From Sphingomonadales bacterium UBA2369 (GTDB lineage: Bacteria; Pseudomonadota; Alphaproteobacteria; Sphingomonadales; Sphingomonadaceae): a stretch of 64,000 nt of DNA. The DNA is taken from the NCBI GenBank assembly GCA_002344055.1, contig DDTH01000013.1, forward strand, positions 42,886 through 106,885. The letters are read 5' to 3'. Of this stretch, positions 24,072-32,395 are shown in pieces. The translations under genes and the position numbers were made by a program. The notes beneath the pieces were generated by a model. That model did no database searches, had not been told where the DNA came from, and saw nothing but the letters and a program-made list of their open reading frames with translations. How positions within the stretch are numbered: the first letter of the stretch is position 1; each line of letters begins with the position of its first letter.

Positions 24072-25502
24072 TCAGCCCAGCTTCGCGATCACATCCCCGA
24101 ACAATGCCTCGTCGCTCGGCAATTCCTTCGGCACCGCCAGCGGCTTCGACACCCAGGTCTCGTTGATCAGATCGCGCCAGTTGATGTTGTTGCTGGTGCC
24201 GGTGCCGCCCCACGAGCCGCAGCCCAAAGAGAAGGTCTGGCGCATGCCGTTCCACAAATTACCGCTGTTCGACGCGGCCTGCGGCTGGTTGACCATGACG
24301 CGCGAGGTCTTGGTCGCCTCGGCCAGCTTCATGATATTTTCCGTCGAGCGCGAATAGATGCCGCAGCTATGGCCCTGGCCCTGATAGGCCTGGATGCGGT
24401 TGGTCAGTGCGATCGCCTCGTCAATGTCCTTCACCCGGTAGAGCGCCATGGTGACGGTGAGCTTCTCCCCGGAGAAGGGGTGATCCGGTCCGACGCCGGT
24501 CTCCGGCACGATGAAGAATTTCGTATCTTCCGGAATCTCGAACCCGGCGATCGATGCGATGTTCGCCGCCGGCTGCGCGACGACCTTCGCGTTCAGCGTT
24601 CCGTCGATCCACAGCACCGCCTGGAGCTTGGCTTTCTGCTCGGCGTTCAGGATCAGCCCGCCCTTCGCCTGCAGCTTGGCCAGCATCTCGTCATGGATCG
24701 CGTCAACCAGCACGACGGCATTGTCCGACGAGCAGGACGCGGCCTCGTCCAGCGTCTTGGAAATGCGGATCTTCTCGGCGGCCTCGTCCAGATCCGCCGT
24801 CTCGTCCACCGTAATCACCGCATTGCCCGCGCCGACGCCGAGCGCCGGGGTGCCGCTCGAATAGGCCGCCTTCACCATCGGGTTGCCGCCGGTGGCGAGG
24901 ATGCGGTCGCACTGGCGCATCAATTCGTTGGTCTTGTCCAGGCTCGGCGTCTCGATCGCGATCACCAGATCGGCGGGCGCGCCCATCGCCTCCAGCGCCG
25001 CCCGCATCTTGTCCACGACCAGCTTGTTGGTCAGCTTCGCGCGCGGATGCGGCGCGATGATGATGGCGTTGCGGCCCTTCACCGCATTGATCGCCTTGAT
25101 CACCGGCGTCGCTTCCGGATTGGTGGAGGGGGACAGCGCCCCGATCACGCCCACCGGCTTGGCCAGCACGACGATCTCGCGCTCCGGATATGCCGCGATC
25201 ACGCCCACGGAAACATCGTCGATAATGTCCATCAAGGCCGCGCGCGTCTTGCGGAAGATCTTCAGATATTTGCCGTCATAATTGCCGAGCTGCGTCTCCT
25301 CGACCGTATGCCGGGCAATCTCCTCCGCGACGCCGGGGCGGGCCACGGCCCACACCATGGCGCGGATCAGTTCGTCCACGCGCGCCTGGCTGGAATGCTC
25401 GATGGTCGCCTGCGCCGCCCGGCTGCGCTCGATCAGCGCCCCAATCTCCGCCGCCGCCTGCGCCTGCTCGTCGCTCGCGAAAATCCGTTCCTGCACGCCC
25501 AT
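24072..25502 (-). CDS. CoA-acylating aldehyde dehydrogenase (sulfoacetaldehyde dehydrogenase-like)
   Basis: A 476-residue member of the acylating aldehyde dehydrogenase branch related to the N-terminal half of AdhE. The catalytic cysteine is Cys257 in DEAASCSSDNAVV, the SCSS(D/E)N context I associate with sulfoacetaldehyde dehydrogenases (SauS); other landmarks are PVGVIGALSPSTNPEATP, ALGVGAGNAV and the C-terminal LGCGSWGGTGTSNNINW. The enzyme oxidises an aldehyde with NAD(P) and CoA to an acyl-CoA. No other sulfonate genes are present, so acetaldehyde or another aldehyde is equally possible. GAGGG precedes the ATG. It is divergent from the FAH-family gene (95-bp shared promoter region). Confidence 0.85.
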   Translation of the reverse strand: MGVQERIFASDEQAQAAAEIGALIERSRAAQATIEHSSQARVDELIRAMVWAVARPGVAEEIARHTVEETQLGNYDGKYLKIFRKTRAALMDIIDDVSVGVIAAYPEREIVVLAKPVGVIGALSPSTNPEATPVIKAINAVKGRNAIIIAPHPRAKLTNKLVVDKMRAALEAMGAPADLVIAIETPSLDKTNELMRQCDRILATGGNPMVKAAYSSGTPALGVGAGNAVITVDETADLDEAAEKIRISKTLDEAASCSSDNAVVLVDAIHDEMLAKLQAKGGLILNAEQKAKLQAVLWIDGTLNAKVVAQPAANIASIAGFEIPEDTKFFIVPETGVGPDHPFSGEKLTVTMALYRVKDIDEAIALTNRIQAYQGQGHSCGIYSRSTENIMKLAEATKTSRVMVNQPQAASNSGNLWNGMRQTFSLGCGSWGGTGTSNNINWRDLINETWVSKPLAVPKELPSDEALFGDVIAKLG

Positions 25503-25597
25503 GTCATCACCCTCGATCAAGCAATTCTTGCCGCTGCACCTAGTCAACGGGCGGGCGAAATGCCAGTCAGCCGACAAGACTTATCGAAGGGAAGCGC

Positions 25598-26602
25598 ATG
25601 AAACTGGGTTCGCTCAAATATGGCCGCGATGGCCGCCTCGTGGTGGTCAGCGACGATCTCGCCTGGTGTGCGGATGCGGGCCATATCGCGCCAAGCCTGC
25701 AGGCCGCGCTCGACGATTGGGACGCGGTCGCGCCGCAGCTGGAACTGCTCGCCACCGATCTCGCGCACGGCGTCATCCCCCGTATGCGCTTCCACGAGCG
25801 GCAGGCCGACGCGCCCTTGCCCCGCGCCTACCAATGGGCGGACGGCTCGGCCTATGTGAACCACGTCGCCCTCGTGCGGCAGGCGCGCGGCGCGGAAATG
25901 CCGGAAAGCTTCTGGACCGACCCGTTGATGTATCAGGGCGCGTCCGACGAGATGCTCGGCCCCCGCGACCCGATCCCGCTCGCCGACGAAGCCTGGGGCT
26001 GCGACCTCGAGGCGGAAGTGGTGGTCGTCACCGGCGATGTTCCGCAGGGCGTCTCACGCGAAGAAGCGCTCGGCCACATCAAGCTGATCGGCCTCGTCAA
26101 CGACGTGAGCCTCCGCAACCTCATCCCCGCCGAGCTCGCCAAGGGCTTCGGCTTCGTCCAGTCCAAACCCGCCTCGGCCCTGTCGCCGGTGCTGGTGAGT
26201 CCCGACACGCTCGGCGATGCCTGGAAGGACGGCAAGCTGCACGGCGTGCTGAAGGTCGATCTGAACGGCCAGCCCTTCGGCCGCGCGGATGCGGGCGAGG
26301 ACATGACCTTCGATTTCGGCACCCTGGTCGCCCACCTCGCCAAGACCCGCAACCTGAGCGCCGGTACGATCATCGGCTCCGGCACCGTCTCCAATCGAGA
26401 TGCGGACGGCGGCCCCGGCAAGCCGGTGGATCGCGGCGGCCGCGGCTATTCCTGCCTCGCGGAAATCCGCACCGTCGAAACCATCCTCGACGGCAAGGCC
26501 GCTACACCCTTCCTGAAAAGCGGCGACACCGTCCGCATCTGGATGGAGGATGCCACCGGCCACTCCATCTTCGGCGCCATCGAGCAGGTGGTGGAGGGAT
26601 GA
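25598..26602 (+). CDS. Fumarylacetoacetate hydrolase (FAH) family protein
   Basis: A 334-residue soluble enzyme of the FAH superfamily, with GAAGGGAAG before the ATG. Residues about 125-200 carry the metal-binding region: LGPRDPIPLADEAWGCDLEAEVVVVTG, then GLVNDVSLRNLIPAELAKGFGFVQSKPASALSP, and near the end SAGTIIGSGTVSN, KSGDTVRIWMEDATGHSIFG (all quoted in part). FAH proteins cleave carbon-carbon bonds or isomerise/decarboxylate oxo-acids with Mg or Ca; the most studied is the last step of tyrosine breakdown, but hmgA and maiA are not here. The stop overlaps the M28 peptidase start by 4 bp (ATGA). Confidence 0.9.
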   Translation: MKLGSLKYGRDGRLVVVSDDLAWCADAGHIAPSLQAALDDWDAVAPQLELLATDLAHGVIPRMRFHERQADAPLPRAYQWADGSAYVNHVALVRQARGAEMPESFWTDPLMYQGASDEMLGPRDPIPLADEAWGCDLEAEVVVVTGDVPQGVSREEALGHIKLIGLVNDVSLRNLIPAELAKGFGFVQSKPASALSPVLVSPDTLGDAWKDGKLHGVLKVDLNGQPFGRADAGEDMTFDFGTLVAHLAKTRNLSAGTIIGSGTVSNRDADGGPGKPVDRGGRGYSCLAEIRTVETILDGKAATPFLKSGDTVRIWMEDATGHSIFGAIEQVVEG

Positions 26603-28095
26603 AGCGCCTCCTGTTCGCGGGCCTCGTCCTCGTCCTCGCCATCGCCGCTCCCGCCACCGCCCAGCGCCGCGCCGCGCCGGAACCGCCCCCTGCTAGCCTC
26701 ACCGCGATCGCCGATCAGGTCAGCGAGCAACGCCTGCGCGCCGACATCGAGCGCCTCGTCGGGTTCGGCACTCGGCACACCCTCTCGTCGCAGGACCACC
26801 CGACTCGCGGCATCGGCGCGTCCCTGCGCTGGACCCGCGCCGAGTTCGAGCGGATCGGCCGGGAATGCGGCAACTGCCTCACCTTCGCCGAGCCGGAGGA
26901 GATGGTCACCGCCCCGCCGCGCGTGCCGACGCCCACCCGCATCCGCAACGTCATCGCCATCCAGCGCGGCACGACCGATCCCAACCGCGTCATCATCATC
27001 ACCGGCCATATCGACAGCCGCGTTACCGACGTGATGGACGCGACCAGCGACGCGCCCGGCGCCAATGACGACGGCTCCGGCACCGTCGCGGTGATCGAGG
27101 CGGCACGGGTGCTCTCGAAGCATCGCTTCCCCGCCACCATCGTCTATGCGGCGCTGTCGGGCGAGGAGCAGGGCCTCCACGGCGGCCGCATCCTGACCAA
27201 CTATGCCAAGGCGCAAGGCTGGCAGGTCGAGGCCAACCTCAACAATGACATCATCGGCAACAGCTGCGGCTCGGACGGCGTCTGCGACGCCGCGAACGTC
27301 CGCGTCTTTTCCGAAGGCCTGCGCTGGCAGGGCGGCACCGACATTCGCGGCCAGGTCCGCAGCCTTGGCGGCGAGAACGATTCGCCCGGCCGCAACCTCT
27401 CCCGCTTCCTCGCCACCCTCGCGGGCAATCTCGGCCTCGGCCTGGAGGTCCGCCAGATCTGGCGCAACGACCGCTTCGGCCGCGGCGGCGACCACACCGA
27501 ATTCCTGAACGCCGGGTTCCCTGCCATCCGCTTCTCGGTCGCGGTCGAGGATTACGACCACCAGCATCAGGATCTGCGGACGGAAAACGGCACCGTCTAT
27601 GGCGATACGATCGACGAGATGGACTTCGCCTATCTGCGCAAGGTGACGGCCCTGAACGTCGCCGCGCTGGCCGCGCTCGCCCGCGCGCCGATGCCGCCGG
27701 AGCCACGGGTGGAGGGCGCGTTGAGCACCGATACCAAGTTGCAGTGGCGCTCGGTTGAAGGAGCAAACCACTATGTTGTCCGCTGGCGACGAACAGACTC
27801 AAATCAGTGGGAACATATAGTGCGGATCACCGGACGTCGGTTCACCGGCCCACCTGCTCGCACTGAGGATGGGCAAGGGACGCAGGTCTGCGAAACATTC
27901 ACGACTAGTAGCGATGGGCAGCGGGGAGGGGGCTGCTATTGGGAGGTCACGCTCCCCGGCATCCGCGTCGACGATTGGGTGTTCGGCGTCTCCTCGGTCG
28001 CGGCGGACGGCTCGGAAAGCCCGGTCGCCTCGGCAGTGCCGGGCGGCGCCTTCCGCCCCTGGACCCCGCCGCCGCCTGCGCCGGCACGGCAGTAA
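26599..28095 (+). CDS. Secreted M28-family zinc aminopeptidase with C-terminal fibronectin-like domain
   Basis: A 498-residue exported metallopeptidase: signal peptide to about residue 22 (ending APATAQ), then an M28 core with zinc ligands in GHIDSR (His137), DAPGANDDGSG (Asp157), the catalytic SGEEQGLHGG (Glu189/190), LNNDIIGNS and GGDHTEF. From about residue 375 a fibronectin type III-like module begins (STDTKLQWRSVEGANHYVVRWRRTD). A stretch of about 60 residues here (27760-27950) has codons and base composition visibly lower in GC than the rest, and breaks the domain between YVVRWRR and WVFGVSSV; it contains two of the domain's cysteines. The start overlaps the FAH stop. The 81-bp repeat copy B follows immediately after the stop. 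Confidence 0.92.
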   Translation: MKRLLFAGLVLVLAIAAPATAQRRAAPEPPPASLTAIADQVSEQRLRADIERLVGFGTRHTLSSQDHPTRGIGASLRWTRAEFERIGRECGNCLTFAEPEEMVTAPPRVPTPTRIRNVIAIQRGTTDPNRVIIITGHIDSRVTDVMDATSDAPGANDDGSGTVAVIEAARVLSKHRFPATIVYAALSGEEQGLHGGRILTNYAKAQGWQVEANLNNDIIGNSCGSDGVCDAANVRVFSEGLRWQGGTDIRGQVRSLGGENDSPGRNLSRFLATLAGNLGLGLEVRQIWRNDRFGRGGDHTEFLNAGFPAIRFSVAVEDYDHQHQDLRTENGTVYGDTIDEMDFAYLRKVTALNVAALAALARAPMPPEPRVEGALSTDTKLQWRSVEGANHYVVRWRRTDSNQWEHIVRITGRRFTGPPARTEDGQGTQVCETFTTSSDGQRGGGCYWEVTLPGIRVDDWVFGVSSVAADGSESPVASAVPGGAFRPWTPPPPAPARQ

Positions 28096-28103
28096 CTCGC
28101 TTC

Positions 28104-28184
28104 GTCATGCCGGACTTGATCCGGCATCCACCTTCTTCAACTGCGCCGCAAATGAGGTGGACCCCGGATCAAGTCCGGGGTGAC
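28104..28184. repeat. 81-bp REPIN-like paired hairpin, copy B (inverted relative to copy A)
   Basis: GTCATGCCGG at the left and CCGGGGTGAC at the right bound two opposed hairpins (TGCCGGACTTGATCCGGCA and CCCCGGATCAAGTCCGGGG) with a ~30-bp spacer. It equals the reverse complement of 12224-12304 over 81 bp apart from about a dozen spacer and stem differences. It starts 8 bp after the M28 peptidase stop. Confidence 0.92.
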
Positions 28185-28310
28185 GAATGCCGGAAGGCTG
28201 CGCTGTCCTACACGCCTCCCACTCCCTATATCCCTCGCATGATCGACGCCCGACGCGCCCTCTCCGCACGCCCGAAAAGCCCTAAAGGTTCAGCCAATTT
28301 TTTTGCCCGT

Positions 28311-28334
28311 GGGGGTGTGAACCTTCAGCACCTT
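28311..28334 (+). repeat. 24-bp dispersed repeat, copy 1, inside the rnr leader
   Basis: The run beginning GGGGGTGTGAACCTTC and ending AGCACCTT is identical, in inverse orientation, to 49104-49127. Here it is preceded by a T-rich run (28295-28304), as the second copy is by a pyrimidine-rich run. Its TGAACCTT (28318-28325) can also pair with AAGGTTCA at 28285-28292, giving an 8-bp stem in the leader upstream of rnr. The 202 bp between repeat copy B and rnr hold no gene. Confidence 0.75.
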
Positions 28335-28386
28335 TCGCGCCGAAACCGCGCCCGGACCCTCTCCGGCCCGAGTCGGTTCTGACCCC

Positions 28387-30810
28387 ATGGCGCGCAAACC
28401 CAAGAGGGGCGAACTCCCCACCCGCGAACAGGTCATGGACTTCATCCAGTCGTCCGATCAGGCGGCGGGCAAGCGCGAGATCGCCAAGGCGTTCGGACTG
28501 CACGGCGCGGAAAAGATCGCGCTCAAGAAATTGCTCAAGGATATGGGCGACGAGGGGCTGATCGACGCCGGCCCCGGCCGCGCCTTTCACAAGATGGGCG
28601 GGGTGCCGAAAGTGACGGTGCTGCGCGTCGTCCATATCGACGATGCCGGCCGCGCCGTCGCGGTGCCGGAGCGTTGGGAAGGCGAGGGGGAGCCGCCGCG
28701 CCTGCGGGTGATGGAACGCCGGGGGAAGGGGGCCGCCCTGGGCATCGGCGACCGCATTCTGGCGCGGAACGAGGAGCGGGATGGCGCTTGGACTGCCTTC
28801 CCGATGAAGAAATTGCTGAAGGGCAGCGAATTGCTGCTCGGCGTCGTCCACAAGGAAGGCGACGCGCACTGGCTGCGTCCGGTCGAGAAGAAGGAACGCC
28901 GTGAGCTTCCCATCTCCGATCTGGGCGAGGCGCAGCCCGGCGACCTCGTGCTGGCCGAGAAGACCGGCCGCCCGCCGCGCCTCACCGCCCGCGTCGATGC
29001 GGTGCTCGGCGATCCCTTCGCCCCCCGCAGCTTCAGCCTGATCGCGATCCACAAGCACAATATCCCGCACACTTTTCCGGATGAGGTGCTCGGTGAGGCG
29101 GAGCGGGTGGCGAAGCTCTCTCTTGATCCTCCCCGGAACGGAGAGGGGGACCGCTCGCCGAAGGCGAGGGGTGGAGGGGGCCCACCACGCACGCCGGACT
29201 CGCGTCCCGCCCCCTCCACCGTCTTCGACGGTCCCCCTCCCCGCGAGCGTGGAGGATCGGAAAGGGAAGACCTCACCCACATCCCCATCCTCGCCATCGA
29301 CCCTGCCGATGCCCGCGATCACGACGATGCGGTCTGGGCCGCGCCGGACGACGATCCCGCCAATCCCGGCGGGTGGAAGGCGATCGTCGCCATCGCCGAC
29401 GTCAGCTTCTACGTCCGCCCGAACAGCGCGCTCGACCGCGAAGCGCGCAAGCGCGGCAACAGCGTCTATTTCCCCGATCGGGTCGTGCCGATGCTGCCGG
29501 AAATCCTCTCCGCGGATGTGTGCTCGCTGAAGGCGGGCGAGGACCGCGCCGCGATGGTCTGCCACCTGCAGATCACGAAGGACGGCGCGCTCAAATCCTG
29601 GCGCTTCAGCCGGGGCCGCGTCCGCATCCGCGCCAATATCGCCTATGAGGATGCGCAGGCGATGATCGACGGAGCCGGGGGTGTCGAGACTGCTTCTCCC
29701 GCCTGCGCCATGCCCGAGATCGAAGGCACGATCCTCGATCAGCTGAAGCCGCTCTGGGCCTGCTGGCGCGCGCTCGCCAAGGCGCGGGACAAGCGCAATC
29801 CGCTGGAGCTGGACCTGCCCGAGCGGCGAGTCGTCCTTGACGAGAAAGGCCGTATCGCCTCGGTCGCCCCGCGTGAGCGCTTGGACGCACACCGGCTGAT
29901 CGAGGAATATATGATCGCCGCCAACGTCGCCGCCGCCAAGGCGCTGGAGGCGAAGAAACTGCCGGTCATGTACCGCGTCCACGAGCCGCCGAGCCGCGAG
30001 AAGCTCGTCGCCCTGAAGGATTATCTGAAGACGTTCGAGATCGAGTTCGCGCTGGGGCAGGTGGTTCGCCCAGCGACCTTCAATCTCATCATCGAGCGCG
30101 TGGGCGAGGACGACAACAAGCCGCAGATCATGGAGCAGATCCTGCGCACCCAGACGCAGGCCTATTACGGCCCCGACAATCACGGCCATTTCGGCCTCGC
30201 GCTGGGCAGCTACGCCCATTTCACCTCGCCGATCCGCCGCTATGCCGATCTGGTCGTCCACCGCGCTTTGGTCCGCGCCTACCGGCTGGAGCCGGAGGTA
30301 AAGGAAACGCAGCTCACCGAGCAGGAAGCCGCCGCGATGGACGTGACCGGCGAGCTCATCTCCCAGCACGAACGCCGCGCGATGGTCGCAGAGCGAGAGA
30401 CGATGGACCGCTACGTCGCCGCTTACCTGTCGGAACAGGTCGGCGCCCTGGTCGATTGCCGCATCACCGGCGTCCAGTCTTTCGGTTTTTTCGCGACGGT
30501 GGAAGGGCTTGGCGGCGATGGCCTGGTCCCGGTCTCGACCCTGGGCCAGGAATATTTCCGCTATGAGGAAGCCCGCCAGGCCCTGGTCGGCGAGAATAGC
30601 GGCGAGACCTACGAATCCGGCCAGCGCCTGAAACTGCGCCTCGCCGAGGCCGATCCGGTCAGCGGCTCGCTCCGCTTCGAGCTGCCCGACGCGCCATCCC
30701 CGCTCCAGCGCGAGCGCGGTGGCCCGGTCCGCGACGGTCGCCGCAGCGGACCGCAACAGGGCCGCCGCGGCCGCCCCTCCAACATCCGCCACCAGGGGCG
30801 GAAGCGCTGA
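28387..30810 (+). CDS. rnr: Ribonuclease R
   Basis: An 807-residue 3'-5' exoribonuclease. Domains: N-terminal winged helix (about 1-75), two OB-type cold-shock domains, RNB catalytic domain with the acidic cluster IDPADARDHDDAVW (about residue 300-315), C-terminal S1 domain (CRITGVQSFGFFATVEGLGGDGLVPVSTL, about 690-720) and a basic tail rich in Arg/Gly. It degrades structured RNA, including rRNA fragments and stable mRNA remnants. Residues about 247-291 are not part of the family: they are encoded by a 134-bp palindromic repeat inserted in frame in the linker before the RNB domain. The frame stays open, so the enzyme should still be made. The leader contains two further repeats. Confidence 0.95.
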   Translation: MARKPKRGELPTREQVMDFIQSSDQAAGKREIAKAFGLHGAEKIALKKLLKDMGDEGLIDAGPGRAFHKMGGVPKVTVLRVVHIDDAGRAVAVPERWEGEGEPPRLRVMERRGKGAALGIGDRILARNEERDGAWTAFPMKKLLKGSELLLGVVHKEGDAHWLRPVEKKERRELPISDLGEAQPGDLVLAEKTGRPPRLTARVDAVLGDPFAPRSFSLIAIHKHNIPHTFPDEVLGEAERVAKLSLDPPRNGEGDRSPKARGGGGPPRTPDSRPAPSTVFDGPPPRERGGSEREDLTHIPILAIDPADARDHDDAVWAAPDDDPANPGGWKAIVAIADVSFYVRPNSALDREARKRGNSVYFPDRVVPMLPEILSADVCSLKAGEDRAAMVCHLQITKDGALKSWRFSRGRVRIRANIAYEDAQAMIDGAGGVETASPACAMPEIEGTILDQLKPLWACWRALAKARDKRNPLELDLPERRVVLDEKGRIASVAPRERLDAHRLIEEYMIAANVAAAKALEAKKLPVMYRVHEPPSREKLVALKDYLKTFEIEFALGQVVRPATFNLIIERVGEDDNKPQIMEQILRTQTQAYYGPDNHGHFGLALGSYAHFTSPIRRYADLVVHRALVRAYRLEPEVKETQLTEQEAAAMDVTGELISQHERRAMVAERETMDRYVAAYLSEQVGALVDCRITGVQSFGFFATVEGLGGDGLVPVSTLGQEYFRYEEARQALVGENSGETYESGQRLKLRLAEADPVSGSLRFELPDAPSPLQRERGGPVRDGRRSGPQQGRRGRPSNIRHQGRKR
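29125..29258. repeat. 134-bp imperfect palindrome inserted in the rnr reading frame
   Basis: Outer ends are an 8-bp inverted repeat, GATCCTCC at 29125-29132 and GGAGGATC at 29251-29258. Inner arms also match: GAGGGGGACCG...GGTGGAGGGGGC on the left against GCCCCCTCCACC...CGGTCCCCCTCCCC on the right. The whole element would fold into one long hairpin. It is translated as a Pro/Gly/Arg-rich segment of RNase R. Confidence 0.88.
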
Positions 30811-30847
30811 TGTTGGCTTCGGCGCCGGCAGCCACCATGTTGGTGCG

Positions 30848-31228
30848 ATGCTGTTCCTGACCCTTATCGGCCTCGCCGCCGCCCAGCCGCCGGCCGGCGC
30901 CCCGATCATCACGCCCGAGACCATCGCCACGGCGATCCAGCCGCGCCTGCCGCAACGCTTCGCGCCCGATGTCGCGATGGTCGGTGCGAGGGGGGAAGGC
31001 GACGCTTTGGTGCTGAGCTATGAGATCAGCGACGCCGCGCTCGCCGCCGCCACGCCGGAAGCGCTGAGCCTGCGCTTCGCCACCGCCTTCTGCGCCGCGC
31101 CGGGCGGCGCCGAATTGCTGTCAGGACCGATGAACTTCCGCGCCGAAGCGCGCAGCCCGAACGGCCGAACTTTGCAGGGCGTCGTGGTGGAAAATTGCCC
31201 TTTGCTGCCGCCTCCGCCGCGGCGCTGA
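30848..31228 (+). CDS. Small exported protein, unknown function
   Basis: A 126-residue protein whose start, MLFLTLIGLAAAQPP, looks like a short signal peptide; this decided the ATG at 30848 over longer in-frame starts inside rnr. The mature part has ITPETIATAIQPRLPQRFAPDVAMVG, a beta-rich middle and two cysteines (FCAAPG and ENCPLL) that could pair. No family recognised. It begins 37 bp after rnr and is likely co-transcribed. Its stop is only 5 bp from the stop of the convergent dcd gene. Confidence 0.65.
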   Translation: MLFLTLIGLAAAQPPAGAPIITPETIATAIQPRLPQRFAPDVAMVGARGEGDALVLSYEISDAALAAATPEALSLRFATAFCAAPGGAELLSGPMNFRAEARSPNGRTLQGVVVENCPLLPPPPRR

Positions 31229-31233
31229 AGCCG

Positions 31234-31785
31234 CTAGAGCTTCGGCAGCGTCACCCCGCGCTGGCCCATATATTTGCCGGCCCGGTCGGCATAGCTGGTC
31301 TCGCACGGCTGGTCGCCGGCCAGGAACAGGAACTGGCAGGCGCCCTCATTGGCGTAGACCTTGGCGGGCAAGGGCGTGGTGTTGCTGAACTCCAGCGTCA
31401 CATGGCCTTCCCAGCCCGGCTCCAGCGGTGTCACGTTCACGATGATGCCGCAGCGCGCATAGGTGGATTTGCCCAGGCAGATGACGAGGAGATCGCGGGG
31501 AATGCGGAAATATTCCACCGTCCGCGCCAGCGCGAAGCTGTTCGGCGGGATCACGCAGACGTCGGTCTTGCGATCGACGAAGCTGTTGGCATCGAAATTC
31601 TTGGGGTCCACCACCGCGCTGTCGACATTGGTGAAGATCTTGAACTCGTCCGCCACCCGCGCGTCATAGCCATAGGAGGACAGGCCGTAGCTGATGCATC
31701 CCTCGCGACGCTGCGCCTCGACGAACGGCTCGATCATGCCCTGCGTCCGGGCGCGCTCGCGGATCGAGATATCGGACAGGATCAT
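31234..31785 (-). CDS. dcd: dCTP deaminase
   Basis: A 183-residue trimeric-type dCTP deaminase starting MILSDISIRERA. Conserved pieces are GCISYGLSSYGYDARVA, VCVIPPNSFALARTVEYFRIPRDLLVICLGKSTYARCGIIVNVTPLEPGWEGHVTLEFSN (the active-site block, with the PLEPGWEGHVTLE signature containing the catalytic glutamate), quoted in part, and YMGQRGVTLPKL at the end. It converts dCTP to dUTP, the precursor for dTMP. The start codon overlaps the stop of the UPF0262 gene by 4 bp, so translation is coupled. Confidence 0.97.
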   Translation of the reverse strand: MILSDISIRERARTQGMIEPFVEAQRREGCISYGLSSYGYDARVADEFKIFTNVDSAVVDPKNFDANSFVDRKTDVCVIPPNSFALARTVEYFRIPRDLLVICLGKSTYARCGIIVNVTPLEPGWEGHVTLEFSNTTPLPAKVYANEGACQFLFLAGDQPCETSYADRAGKYMGQRGVTLPKL

Positions 31786-32288
31786 CGGGACTCCATGCTT
31801 CTTTGTTCGACCGCACCCGGGCCGGCCTTGATATGCAGCACGCAGATCAGGGTGAACAGCCGGCGCGCCGTGTCGAAATCCAGCGTGACGCGGTCGGCCA
31901 GGCAATCCTTCAGCAGCTCGGCGGCCTCGTCATGAATGCCGCGCCGCGCCATGTCGATCGTCTCGATCGCGCGCGGGTCGCTGCCGCGCACCGCCTTGAA
32001 ATAGCTTTCGCAGATATGGAAATAATCGCGGATCGGCCGGCGGAAGCGGGCGAGACCCAGCCGGATCGTCTCCAGCGGCGTCCCTTGCGCGTCGTTCACC
32101 GCGATCGCCAGCCGCCCGTCCTGCACGCCCATTTCCAGCCGGAACGGGCCGGTCTGTCCGGCGACGTCGAAATGATTGGCCGCGAGCATGTCGTCGATCG
32201 CGATCCGCCGCTCCTGTTCGATATCGTCGCTGCGGCGCACGATCGAGCGCTCGTCCAGGTCGATGCGGATGATGCGCGGAAAGCCCAT
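31782..32288 (-). CDS. UPF0262 family protein
   Basis: A 168-residue soluble protein. IIRIDLDERSIVRRSDDIEQERRIAIDDMLAANHF and RLGLARFRRPIRDYFHICESYFKAV are the family's two conserved blocks (quoted in part). UPF0262 is an alphaproteobacterial family with no assigned function. It forms a two-gene unit with dcd (4-bp overlap), an arrangement that hints at a role connected to nucleotide metabolism, though this is inference. It is divergent from dnaB across about 107 bp. Confidence 0.9.
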   Translation of the reverse strand: MGFPRIIRIDLDERSIVRRSDDIEQERRIAIDDMLAANHFDVAGQTGPFRLEMGVQDGRLAIAVNDAQGTPLETIRLGLARFRRPIRDYFHICESYFKAVRGSDPRAIETIDMARRGIHDEAAELLKDCLADRVTLDFDTARRLFTLICVLHIKAGPGAVEQRSMESR

Positions 32289-32395
32289 GGCCGATTGTTA
32301 GCGGGTGCAGCAAAGGGGGCAAGCGAAACCGCTCCCATTATCCACATGCCGACGTGCTTGCCCGGCGCGTCACTTGGCCTAAGGCGTTAACGATC

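Noticed and set aside
28282..30930. An 882-codon open frame on the minus strand opposite rnr
   Set aside because: It is the shadow of the RNase R frame in very GC-rich DNA, with Arg/Asp/Leu/Gly-heavy composition and no motif.
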